Source: Tilletiaria anomala UBC 951 (taxonomy: Eukaryota; Basidiomycota; Exobasidiomycetes; Georgefischeriales; Tilletiariaceae). Taken from it: a DNA stretch of 64,000 nt. The stretch is taken from assembly GCF_000711695.1 (NCBI RefSeq), contig NW_013546961.1, forward strand, positions 1 through 64,000. Reading direction: 5' to 3'. The stretch's first letter is position 1, and each line of letters begins with the position of its first letter. Below are positions 32,256 through 43,064 of the stretch, one piece after another. The position numbers and the translations under genes were made by a program. The notes below the pieces were generated by a model that was not told the origin of the DNA, ran no database searches, and worked only from the letters and a program-made list of their open reading frames with translations.

Positions 32256-35200
32256 TCAGTGTCGGTAGCCGTCATAGTATGGCCCGGGACGGCTGTAGCC
32301 TCCCCCATTGGAAATACTGTCGTAATAGTCTGAGCGTCGATATTCGCGGTCTCGGTCGCGATGGAGGTCACGCTCACGGTGCGCGTCACGCTCACGGTCG
32401 GTGCGCCAGTCCCGGCCATCCCATCCATCCCGGGGGCGGTCACGGTCATCATAACTCCGGTGATGATGCAGATCCTCACGACTGCGGGCGGGACCGAGCG
32501 GTGGAGGAGGCCCGCCGCTCGAGAAAACAGCCGAGGATGGCGGTGGGGCGGCTGACAGAGAAGGAGGCCGTCTTGGTGCTGGCCCTGGAGGGCTGCCGGC
32601 TAGTGGACGCGGCGATTGTGTGACATCGGGCGCACGTAGAGAAGGACGCGGCGCTGTGCTCTCACTGTTCATCTTGGGCCGCTTCGGAAGGTCTTGGTGA
32701 TCCGAATTCCCAGCGGCAGCGCCAGAACTAGACGCTTTTCGCTTTTGCGGTGCCTCGCTCTTATGGGAAGATCCGTTAGACTTGCTTGACTTGCTGAGCT
32801 GCGGCGGCAACGGCGCGTTCTCCGCGACTGCGGGCGAATCGTTGCTGACAAGTTTGTTGAAAATGTCTCGCATCTTTGTGCCTTCAACCTTTGTTGGCCA
32901 GAAGAGTGCGGCAAAGGCCCACAGGTGGCGTTCGCGTCGCTGCTTCTGAGATGTTGACTCTTTCACAAACTCGTGCTTGAGCAAGGCATCAATGCGCTTG
33001 CCAATCGCCGAGAGGCAATACTTCAACGTTGCCACTTTCTGATCACGTTCGAGATGATCCGTGCCCTCGCGCAGCTTCTTAAGTTGATTCTTGCAAGGGC
33101 GCATGAGGTCCTTGCACTCAGCTTCGTCCATACTTCCCTCATCATCGGAGTCTGTATAATCAGGAGTGGTGCGTCGCTTCTTCGAGTGGCGTGCTTGCTT
33201 TGAACTACTACCTTCGTCTTTGCCACCCTTGTCCGGACTAATGTGACGCTTCGACTTCGACTTGGCCTTGACCGCGATTTCTTCCGCAGGAGCTTCGAGC
33301 GCGTTGACGTGATCTTCATGCTCGCGGAGGACCTTAAGTAGATAATCGCCCCTACGAACCAAGTGCACCGCATTCGGAATCGGCTTCCCCTTGCTTGCCT
33401 CGCCCTTCTTCTCGTCACCCCCCTCCGCGGCCTCCGCTGCATGCTTGGCTGTATCGTCATCCTCCTTGTGCTTCTTTGCGTCGTCTTTTCCGTCCCCTGG
33501 CTTCTTATCGTCCAAGAAAAATTTGCCTGAAAGGTTCAAGTCAGGATCGGCCTCAATCGTTTCCCACGAACCAAAGCCGTGACGCCAAATACCGATAAGA
33601 AGGTGTGCGTCGTCTTCGTCGTTCCACGGAACGTTCCAGTTCATCGTGGTTTTGAGATATCTGGCCGGAACCTTCCACTGGCTGACGTCCTTTTGTTTGT
33701 CTAAGGTCTCTGCCAGCAGTCTGAGCTCATTGTGACGAATCACCACCGTCTCTGCATTGATCTTGTCGACATTGCGATAGCTGACGAGGACTGCTTTCTG
33801 GCGAAGCTTGCCAATGTCCTCGCCGCGAGACATCATTCCTTTCAGCATATCCTCGTTCTCCTGAACTGCGGCGTTACTGAGATCAACGAGTTCTTTTGTG
33901 GCTTGAAGGACGACGGCTCGATTTTTGTGCTGCAGGCGCGCTTCTCCCACCATGAGGTCGTAGCGATAGCGAGGATCCCCCCACTTCTGCAGCCCTCGAA
34001 TTAATGTTCGGATATCTCTCTCTTTCAACTCCAGAGACTTCTCTGCGGCTGTTTTTCGCTGATGAGCTGATCCTTTACTCTGACCCTTCTTTGTGCTGCT
34101 CTCTGCTTCATCACCAGACAAGCTCTGATCTGCTTGGTTAGCTTTGCTGGCTGCCTTTTCTGCGGCCTTCCGGCGGGCCGAGCTCTGGGCGGCAGCTTGC
34201 GCTACTGCTCGCTGGCGCTCTTCCTCCTCAGCCTTGAGGCGCGCCTCGAGGGGGATGATGTCCTCCCAATTGACATCCGTCTTGAAGTCTTGTACCTGAG
34301 CGAACTGCTGCAGGAAGCCTTCGCCTCCAGAGGATGCCCCTCCAGGAGCTGCTTCCGTGTCATGAGCCTCAGCGTGAGTCAGGATCTCGTCTAGATCCAT
34401 GTCGTCAAGCTTCTTCTGCTGGCCGTCATCGTTGTCGTTCTTGAAGAGTGATTGTGCACCAAACTTGAGGATCTCCCCAAGCTCTTCCTTGGACGGATTC
34501 TGAGCTTTTGGAGCAGTTGCCTTGGACGCAAAATTTGAGCCAGAGGTGTCCATCTGATGGATGATGGCATATTCTAGCACCATCTTGCGCTTCGCCCTCT
34601 CGATGACGTCCTCTTCGACTGTGTCCTTGGTCAGGAAACGGAAGACGGAAACGTGAAATTTGGAGTTGAGGCGGTGTGCTCGAGCCATCGCCTGCAAATC
34701 GTTCTGCGGGTTCCAGTCGCTGTCGAAGATAATGACGGTGTCGGCAGTGGCAAGGTTGATTCCCAGGCCTCCGGCCCGCGTCGATAGCAGGAAGGCGAAG
34801 TCAGGTGAACCCTCGGCATTGAAATGCTCGATGGACCGCTTGCGCACGTCTGACGAGATTGTGCCATCAAGTCGCTGGAAAATGTACCCACGCAGGTTCA
34901 TGTAATCCGCAATGATGTCTAGCATGCGGACCATTTGACTGAAGATCAGCACCCTGTGACCATCGCTCTTGAGGCGGGTCAGAAGTTTGTCGAGCAGGAC
35001 CATCTTGCCGCTGTTCATTACAAGCCCTTTGAGCTGTTCCGCGCGACCTTCTGCCATAACTTCAGTGCCATCAAACAAGAAAGGATGGTTTGCCGCCTTC
35101 TTGAGCTCCATGGCGATATTCAGAAGGCTGATCTGCGCGCTGCCTTCTTGACTGAGCACGGAGAAATTGCGGGACAGGATCGCCTTGTACATTCGCTGTT

Positions 35201-38200
35201 GCATGGCGGACATCTCCACTCGCAAGATCTTCTCCGACTTGGACGGCAACTCTTTGATGACATCCTTCTTGAGGCGCCGAAGCATGACATTGTGAAGCTT
35301 CTCGTGCAGCTCTGCCACGCGCGCTTGATCAACGTCGTCAATATCAAAATCACCTTCTAGTTCGAACTCTTCTGGGCGCAGGAAATGAAGTAGGGCGAGG
35401 AGTTCTGCAAGTAGGATGCGCCTGGTCTCAGCCAATAACCCCTGACAAGGCATCTTCCCCTTCGCAAAGTGTCTCACCCTTGACATTGTTCTGCAATGGG
35501 GTACCCGTGATGAGCAATTTCCCGCCGCAATGGAAGCTGGAAAGGGCCTCGTAGAGTTGTGAGTCCGAATTCTTGAGGCGATGCGCCTCATCCACGGCAA
35601 GGTACTGCCAACGGATGTGCTGCAACTCTGCCCGATCTTTGAGGATAAACTCGTACGTGGTAACGAGCACATTCAGCTTGAGTTTCTTGGGAGAGCCAAA
35701 TTCGTACTCCCTGATCGTCTCGCGGCTTTGCGTATTGCCCATGTACGCGATGACGTTGAGGTCGGGTGCCCATTGCTCAAATTGCATCATCCACGCCGGC
35801 AGTGTTGACAATGGCACTACAACCAGGAAAGGGCCGTATTGATGAACTGAGTGCACCAGATAAGAGAAGAAAGCGACTGTTTGCACTGTTTTTCCAAGAC
35901 CCATCTGAGAACCTCATAGTCGTCTCATCAGCACGCGTATTGATGTTTGGCCGATTGACTCGGCAGAGACGCACCTCATCAGCGAGAATACCATTCTCGT
36001 TCTTGGACCACAGGTAAGCAAGCCAGTTGAGTCCAGTCATCTGGAATTCCTTGAGGGTACCTCCTGGAGTGATGTACGCTGGCTGTTCTGTCATACGAGT
36101 GTACTTTGGTCGGCCCTTGGGGTACGATTCACTGCGGTATGGGACAATAGATGATGTGGAGCGTGCCAGGTATGCGTCAATCGCCGGCCGAGCGCTCTCT
36201 GGAAGGGTTTCCGAGGACTATCGACGCAGAATCGATGAGGTGGAAAGTCAGCTTAACGTGGCTAATGAGCAGTGTCTCATAGAGCAACGCACCTCCCAAG
36301 TGGCCTCAGAGTAGGGTAACTCTTTCCACTTGCAGAAGTACTGCAGATCCTCATAATTCTTCTCCTTTGTCGGGCTCTCGACACGTTCTGCGATAATCCT
36401 CTCGACCTGTTCATAGCTCTCCGCCAGCTCCTTCTGGCGCTCGCGCTCGATCTGCAGCGCTTCTATGTCCTCGCGCGAAGCTTGGTCGCTGGTAAGCAGA
36501 GCATTCTCGGGCTCCCAGACTTGCTTGATGTAGTTGTCGACCTTCTTGATACCTTTGCAGCTATCGCGAAGGAATGAGTACAGCTCTTGTGTGTTGTGAA
36601 GATGAGAAAACCCCTTCCACTTGATCGTGTACTTAAGGTTCTCTTTTGGCAAGTCTTCCTGGTCACCCTCTGCCAAGGGAAGGGGTTTCACGGTGAGAAA
36701 ACGACCTCGCATGCAGCAATCTTCGCTTGGGGGATGATACTCACTTCGATCGTCTGCACGCTCGTGACTGAGCACAAGATCCACCGTGTCCCAGCTGTCA
36801 CCTTGTGCAGCTTCCCATTCTGCTGCCTCGCGCGTCAAACGATCCTCGAAAGGGTCAGAATCTTCTCCGCTAACGTTAGCGTAGTCCTCGTTGTAATTGG
36901 GCAGCGGCTTGCCATTCCTGCTGGAGATTCTGGCTGCTGCCCAGTCAGGGGAAGAAGGGCGGTAGGCGGCTTTTTTCGACTTGCGTCGGCTACCCGCGCC
37001 AGGAGGCTTCTTCTTCTTCTTGGGCCTGCCGAAGTCAAGATCGTCTCCGTCGTCGTCTGAACTGTTCTCGTCATCATCGCTCAGCGTAGAGCTGTCGTCA
37101 TCAGCGGGAGACTGACGCGCAGATGTAGAAGTGCTTGCTTTGCCTGAAGGCCCCATGGCTCAGAAAGATTCGACAGTCATGAGCATTTGACGAGCATGGA
37201 CACACCTTTGCCTTTTGACAACTTTGGCACGGGGCGAGAGCGACTGGAGCCGGCCCTGCTGCCATCGTCCGCGTGGCCACCATCATCGCTGCTGTCCACG
37301 TACTGCATAGGGGAGGAAGAAGTTCCGTGTAAGCGGCTTGTATAGAAAGCGATGACACCGACCCACAAGGTGTGATACTCACGACCTTCTTCGGAGCGCG
37401 ACCCTATCAACAGAGATATTGGGGAGGTGGGGAAGCGAATTTGCGGTGCGGAAAAGCAGTTCAGGGATTTAAAAAGCGTGTCAGTCAGGTCAAACTGTGG
37501 ACAGCGGCTTGGGGGTCGCTTTCGAGCGTGAAGGCGTGCTCATGGTAAAATTTGTGCGTGCCACTCACCGATCTTCTCAGGCCGTACAAGTCCGGATCAG
37601 CTTCAGCAAGGTTGAACTCCTCTCTGACCAGCTTTGATTTGGACACGGGCTTCTTCATCGCACTCCTGCCTCCTCCCGCACTCGAGTCGCCATCCATGTA
37701 ACTCCCTTCGCGAGAGATGTCTCGCGAGGCTGTCGCCGATTCCTCCGTCGCGAGTGCAGAGGCTTTGCGAGCGTGGTGTCCAGGTGCTCGTGGGCCTTCG
37801 TCCTCCGTTTCATCGTCTGACATGTCTTTCATTGTTCCTACACCATTTTCTGTTGCAAATGCTAATGTTGTGGAAGTAGGGATAGGTGCGGTAAACTCAT
37901 GGCTAGCCGCGTGCGCGGGCGACGCAGAGCCGAGCAGTGCTTCCTCTGCGCAAAACCCTGGCTTTGATGCTTGCTGTGCAGCAGCTAGATAAGCAGAGAC
38001 GACACAATGCCAGTTGTTAAAGATCCTTTCATGGCGTGTTCAATTGCAATACCTTGCTCACCCAGCTGTACATGGAATGTCGTCGGCTGCGATCGTGCGG
38101 TATCGAGTGAGGTCATCGACGCTGGCGCCGCTGCTGCCTCTATTGCATTTTCTGCAGCTGTCTCTCCACCAGTCAGTGGCAGGTCAGATACTGATGCTGG

Positions 38201-38209
38201 CACCTCCAT
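32256..38209 (-). CDS. CHD1: Chromodomain helicase DNA-binding protein CHD1
   Basis: Nine exons: 38209..38062, 37984..37569, 37403..37383, 37302..37206, 37158..36745, 36669..36293, 36217..35975, 35904..35478 and 35404..32256, about 1,763 residues. The order is as in CHD1. The N-terminal motif LYGLRRSGRAPKKV is followed by two chromodomains ([33 protein letters not shown]). The SNF2 ATPase has motif I as MGLGKT at the start of exon 8, DEAH in [19 protein letters not shown] and the helicase C part [18 protein letters not shown] follows ([20 protein letters not shown]), then the C-terminal DUF4208 domain (near [15 protein letters not shown]). CHD1 spaces nucleosomes on transcribed genes and binds elongation factors. 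The tail is Arg/Asp/Tyr-rich. Exon 3 is only 21 nt. The intron between exons 5 and 6 (75 nt), in the first chromodomain, is stopless and divisible by three. The start at 38209 is the first ATG in the frame. Confidence 0.96.
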
Positions 38210-39149
38210 AGTGGCTGTGTGACTGTGGAAAGTCCCAGCTTTATTCTGTGCTGGTTTGCGAAGTGTTGAAGAACATGAACGCGACAAAGCCAGCTTGCCA
38301 GGCGAAGACAACGTGACACCCGGGAAGTGCCCACCCTTTTCTCACTGTATGGACCGGCTCTTCCGCGGCACGGGGAGCCCCAAAAAGTTGCTTTAAGTGA
38401 TGTGTGATCGAAGCAAGAATCACTTTGGAAGTACCTCGACTTGAAGAGAGTTGCTGGTCGAAAGTTTTCGTGTGACATACTGCATACAGCAATGTTGTAA
38501 GGACAATCAAATACATTCAAGAGCTGTTCTACTGTGCCGTCGCTGACGCCGACGCCGCGGTCGCCATCGCCATCGCCGGCGACGGTCAGCGCGTTGCCAG
38601 CGGTAGCACCCATGCACTATGCAGCACTGGCACGCCCTCTCCTCATGCCGAGACCCGAGTGCCGCCGCAGCAGCCCGCGTGGCTTCTCGTCACTCGACAT
38701 GCCGACAGACACCCAACCGCAAATGTTGATTGCCTCGTAAGGCTCGTACGCATATAACGTGTGAGGGAAAGCTCATCCGCAATCCCTCATTGCCTTGTGG
38801 ACCAGTTTCTTAAGAAGTGTAGGACGACCCATGACACACGAGAACGCACGGCCATGGGCCGTTGTTGCAGAGTTGATGAATCCAGAAGGACTGGAATGCA
38901 CAGCACATATCAGACTGTTACCCCAATATGCGATCGCACACTGCGATCGCCTGCTCTCCTTCTAAGGTCTGGTACTTGTCTTACATAGCTCATTGGCATT
39001 TTCGTGTACTATGGCGCCAGGTCTTTGAATTCCAATGACCGCTCTCTTCCTGCTACGGCTGGCGCTCACTGATGCTACAGAAGACAGATTCGAGAGACTT
39101 GCTTGTCGCCCCTTGCCTCTCTCTCCAAACACTCAACAAGCTTAAGTAT
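38210..39149. other. Gene-poor region upstream of CHD1
   Basis: About 940 bp with no supported gene. The right of CHD1 must hold its promoter. ORFs on both strands here are short and lack any protein-like conservation I can see. Confidence 0.35.
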
Positions 39150-40285
39150 GCAGCAACGCAACTCCATTTCCAAGGCCTGCCTGCCCTGGTGACCGGCGAG
39201 CCTTCCCTTGAAACCCCCAATGGTCCTTGCATAGCGAGTCAGGACGCTCATTCTTGTCTGGCACTGGGCTCGTCCGTCACACCTTATCCGAGGAACGCAG
39301 GCGGCATGACAGGCATTGGCAGCGCATTCGTGCATGTCTTCTGGCGTGAAGCCACCAATGTCGCCTACTGCATCCGCACCATTCCTGATCCGAAGCAGTA
39401 TGAATCGCTTTGCTCGGATGGAAGCCGCACCGTTGGTACAGCGGTCGACGGAGGCAACGCCACGCAACTTAAGGAGCGGGTCGAGGCGGCTGTGAAGAGC
39501 TTCGATGGTCTTGATGTGGCCATCCCCAATGATATGCAATTTGCTCATTGCCCGCGAGAACGTCAGCGATGTGTCTTGAGAACCCCATCTCTTTCCTTTG
39601 CTCTGAATTCAAATAACTGCACTTGCGGTGACCGACGATGCCCTAACCTACGCAGTCGGTGAGCTCGTCTGGTTTCGTTGGACTACCCACATCCCTTCCG
39701 CTTCCACTAATTCGCCTTCTGGCCCTGCAGACTTCCATTCCAGCGTAGGCCTAAACGAGCTTTACGTACCGCACCTCAAGCAGTCCAATGTACCAGGTGG
39801 CGGTAGAGTCGTCACCGTTAACAGGATCAGCGAACACGAGGGTGATGCGTTCACTTTTGGCCAGTACGGTGCGATGAAACCGCATTGACACACAATTTTC
39901 AAGGAATGGCCATAAACAAGGCGAAGGAGAGTATTTTATTCCCAGTCTCTCTACGTGTATCGGAAGGGTCCCGTATACGCTGGAGTGTGCGCGTTCTGAC
40001 TGATCTTCTTTCGATATACTGTTGTGCGTAGCCGAGGCCGCGTTGCTTGCGTGCAACAACACCGTCAGTCCAGGTAACCCCATGTTACGGGGTAGAGTAT
40101 GGGATAAACTAGAGCAAACCCAGCCAGAGTTTTACAAGAAATTTCTGAATTTGAATCCAACCGGTCGCACGGGAAAGCGGGAGGTGGCCAATGTCATCGT
40201 CTTTCTCGTTGGCTCGGTCAGCGCATTTACTGTGAGCAAGCAGGACCATGTCAGACAGGTTTTCCAAGTTTCGGGACTCGGCTGA
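39150..40285 (+). pseudogene. Short-chain dehydrogenase/reductase (SDR) pseudogene
   Basis: Pieces of a classical SDR occur in order but cannot be joined. First is a beta-1 strand LQ-like start (GLPALVTG) and, about 100 bp later, the glycine motif remnant GGMTGIGSAFV. Next comes the NADP-binding alpha/beta part (ATNVAYCIRTIPDPKQYESL) and NATQLKERVEAAVKSFDGLD, where the NNAG-type strand has become AIPND. Then a frame change leads to PHLKQSNVPGGGRVVTVN, RISEHEGDAFTFGQYGAMK (the catalytic Ser region reads NRISEH; the YxxxK Tyr and Lys survive as YGAMK). The C-terminal NTVSPGNPMLRGRVWDKLEQ and LNLNPTGRTGKREVANVIVF follow in another frame, and the glutamate before the EVAN-type motif is lost. At least three frame breaks plus an insertion near the glycine motif mark it as a decayed host gene. 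Introns could explain part of this but not the mixed frames. Many residues remain recognisable, so decay is probably fairly recent. Confidence 0.75.
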
Positions 40286-40496
40286 TGCTGCTGCTTTTTC
40301 GACGCGTAGCCTTGCGCGAACCTCAAAATGGATGGAGCCCTCCACAAAGGCGTCTCGTCCTGAGTGCTTGGACGTCTATAGCACTGATGTGTGACATGTC
40401 GTAGTTGTAAATAGTCGTGCAAGTTACTTGCCTCGTACAAATACACATGCTGGTGCTGATATACAAGTTTCGTCTTGGACTCGAGCTTGCGGGGTC

Positions 40497-41107
40497 TCAA
40501 TCTTGTGCTGCGCAACCTCTGCAACCTTTACATTTCGCAAGGGCAAGGGCCATTGGCGTCAGACCAGGCTTGATCGGCACTCAGAGCACGAAGACCATGT
40601 TCACTTACCACAGTGTTGACACTCTACGACCGTTCCCTTTTTGAGCGCTGCTTTCGGCACACGACAGATACATGTTGACCCCTGATAATTCATATCTCGA
40701 GACTGGATGCATCGTACACAGCACAACTTCTCGTAACCGGGTCGCTTCCATTTGGCGATCAAGCTGAACAGAAACAAATAATTGTCAGAACCACAGGCGA
40801 CGGAACTTGCGAGAAATTTGCGACATACCGAACGTTTTACTCACTTTGCATCCGCATATTTCTCCTTCAGCAACCAATCGTACAGCTCCCTGCTGATCGC
40901 TTCTCGCTTGTAGTAAAGGTCGTAGATGTACCTCGATCGAGCATGCGAGATTCGCATGATCGGCCAAACCGACTCAGCTTTCCGTTTTCCTTCATGCGTC
41001 TCGTTCTCTGCGTCTCGCATCTTGCGAGCATAGTCCTCGAGGATGTCCTCTATGTCCTCGAAGCCCTCTGGCGGTGGTTTGGTCCGCGTTGTCCGAATGG
41101 ATGGCAT
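40497..41107 (-). CDS. BUD31: Spliceosome-associated protein BUD31 (G10)
   Basis: Exons 41107..40845, 40763..40609 and 40525..40497 encode 148 residues (human 144). Family text is nearly unbroken: [58 protein letters not shown], then [20 protein letters not shown] and [20 protein letters not shown], ending in GCRGCAAQD. The C-terminal half holds nine Cys arranged for a zinc cluster ([23 protein letters not shown]). BUD31 is part of the Prp19-related complex in the activated spliceosome. The last coding exon is only 29 nt and starts within the Cys-Gly-Cys motif; its acceptor is AAAG. Confidence 0.97.
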
Positions 41108-41634
41108 GGCGGGCGGGTGTCCTTGGCAAACAGAGGAAAAGGCAAACGTATCGCGAGACTTTAATAAGCCTGCACTTTTTCGTTGTGCGATTCACTTTGT
41201 AGTTCTTACGACTGCCTTTGAGTGTGTGCAGCACTCACTGGCTACCTGAGGATGCTGCCAATAGCCGAAGTAGTGAACGCCATCAAGCTGGTCTTCGACA
41301 TCCTCCCTCGTGTCGGACCTCTCTTTTGCTGGATTCTCCCGCAACGTGCGTGTTGCACCGAAACAATGCCTGACGTCGAGTGCTGGGGGAGCGGGAAGGC
41401 ACCAGATGAGTGTGTGGTAGAACCTGCCCTCAGCTCACAGACCCAAATTTTTGCTCGGCATCCACAAGGCGGAGGTGCAAGGTTGATTTATCTGTGCAGG
41501 ATGATGTTCATCCCACTGAAGATGCTTGTCCTTTACATCCAACATCTGGTCCATGGGTCAGACCTTTTCGTGACTACTGCATCTTACAGCTCGGATAAAA
41601 ACACATAGACTGACGCATCAACGTTGATACACCA
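41108..41634. promoter_or_regulatory. Divergent promoter region, BUD31 and NSA2
   Basis: 527 bp between head-to-head genes for a splicing factor and a ribosome biogenesis factor. Open frames here (for example 41222-41608, plus strand) show no protein-like sequence and no gene is called. No named motif stands out. Confidence 0.35.
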
Positions 41635-42778
41635 TGCCGCAGGTGAGTTCTGTTCGCCTCCATCTCAGGGCCTGACAATTGCTGCTCCCGTCGAGCTGTG
41701 GCTATGAGTGGTACCAGAGCCCAGATCTGATGAACTGACACCAATCCTCTCCCCCCTGCATCTTCTTGACTTTTCCTAGAACGAATACATTGAAGAGCAC
41801 ATTAGGCGCCATGGTCGGCGGATGGACCATGAGGAGCGGATGTGAGTCTTCCACTTGGCCTGCGCCCCTGCAGGCTCGGCGGCGCCAATCGGGGGTTACG
41901 CCCCAATCTGGCCAGTCCTGTGCGAGCATTCATGCATCGTTTCGATGATGGACCTCTAATACATATTGAATCATTCGTGTTTAGGCGCAAACGCGAGGCG
42001 CGCTCGGTGCACAAAGCCTCTGCGGTTGCTAAGAAGACAATCGGCCTGAAGGCCAAGATGCTGAATAAGAAGCGGAGAGCGGAGAAGATTCAGATGAAGA
42101 AGACGCTCAAGGCGCACGAGGAGCGCGATGTCAAGCAATCCACCGCCCCTGAGGATCCCAACACCGCTCTGCCTACATACCTGCTGGACCGCGAGAATCA
42201 GAAGGACGCCAAGGCGCTGTCCAGCGCCGTTAAGGAGCGACGAAAGGACAAGGCAGCGAGATTCGCAGTGCCGCTTCCACAAGTGCGCGGTATTGCCGAG
42301 GACGAGGCCTTCAAGGTGATGAAGACTGGCAAGCGCAAAGGCAAGGCGTGGAAGCGCATGGTGACCAAAGCTACTTTCGTTGGGGAAGGGTTCACACGCA
42401 AGCCTCCGAAGCTCGAGCGTTTCGTCCGCCCAATGGGTCTGCGATTCAAAAAGGCGCACGTCACACATCCCGATCTGAAAGCGACGTTCCAGTTGCCCAT
42501 CATCGGCGTTAAGAAGAATCCGCAATCGCCCATGTACACGCAGCTTGGCGTCCTGACGAAAGGGACCATCATCGAGGTCAACGTCTCGGAGCTTGGGATG
42601 GTCACGACCGGCGGGAAAGTCGTCTGGGGTGTGAGTGAAAGCGCTGCATCCGACCAATGCCATGGGTCATGCATCCAGAGCTGACAGCCATACTCCTTTT
42701 CCTCAGAAATATGCACAGATCACTAATAACCCGGAGAACGACGGCTGTGTGAATGGCGTGCTTTTGCTTTCCAAATGA
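41635..42778 (+). CDS. NSA2: Ribosome biogenesis protein NSA2
   Basis: Exons 41635..41643, 41780..41841, 41985..42630 and 42707..42778 encode 262 residues (human 260). The N-terminus [20 protein letters not shown] is the family signature, and [40 protein letters not shown] and [19 protein letters not shown] follow. The C-terminus is an S8e-like fold ([20 protein letters not shown]) ending [23 protein letters not shown]2 is needed for 60S subunit maturation and processing of the 27S pre-rRNA in the nucleolus, and is an unstable, tightly controlled protein in yeast. The first coding exon is just nine bases (Met-Pro-Gln). Confidence 0.98.
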
Positions 42779-43064
42779 GCAGGGCCCGCATGCTCTACTT
42801 GTTCGCCTTCCGCCCCGTATCCTGCGCATTGAGCCCTCCCTTAACCTCGTCCATATTCAGCATATCCCATCCAAACGCTCCCGCATCTGTATTATATGTT
42901 GCAACACCAGAGGTTCCGTACTAACGCCTTGCACTTACGCTGTTGCTATTGGGTCCGCTCCGCCAGCAGGCAACTTCCTTGCATTGCTAAGATGACGTGC
43001 ATACCATGAGCCTAGCTCTTCAATCGGCAGCATACATAGCAAGTGCTCCACCAGACCATGCGCG

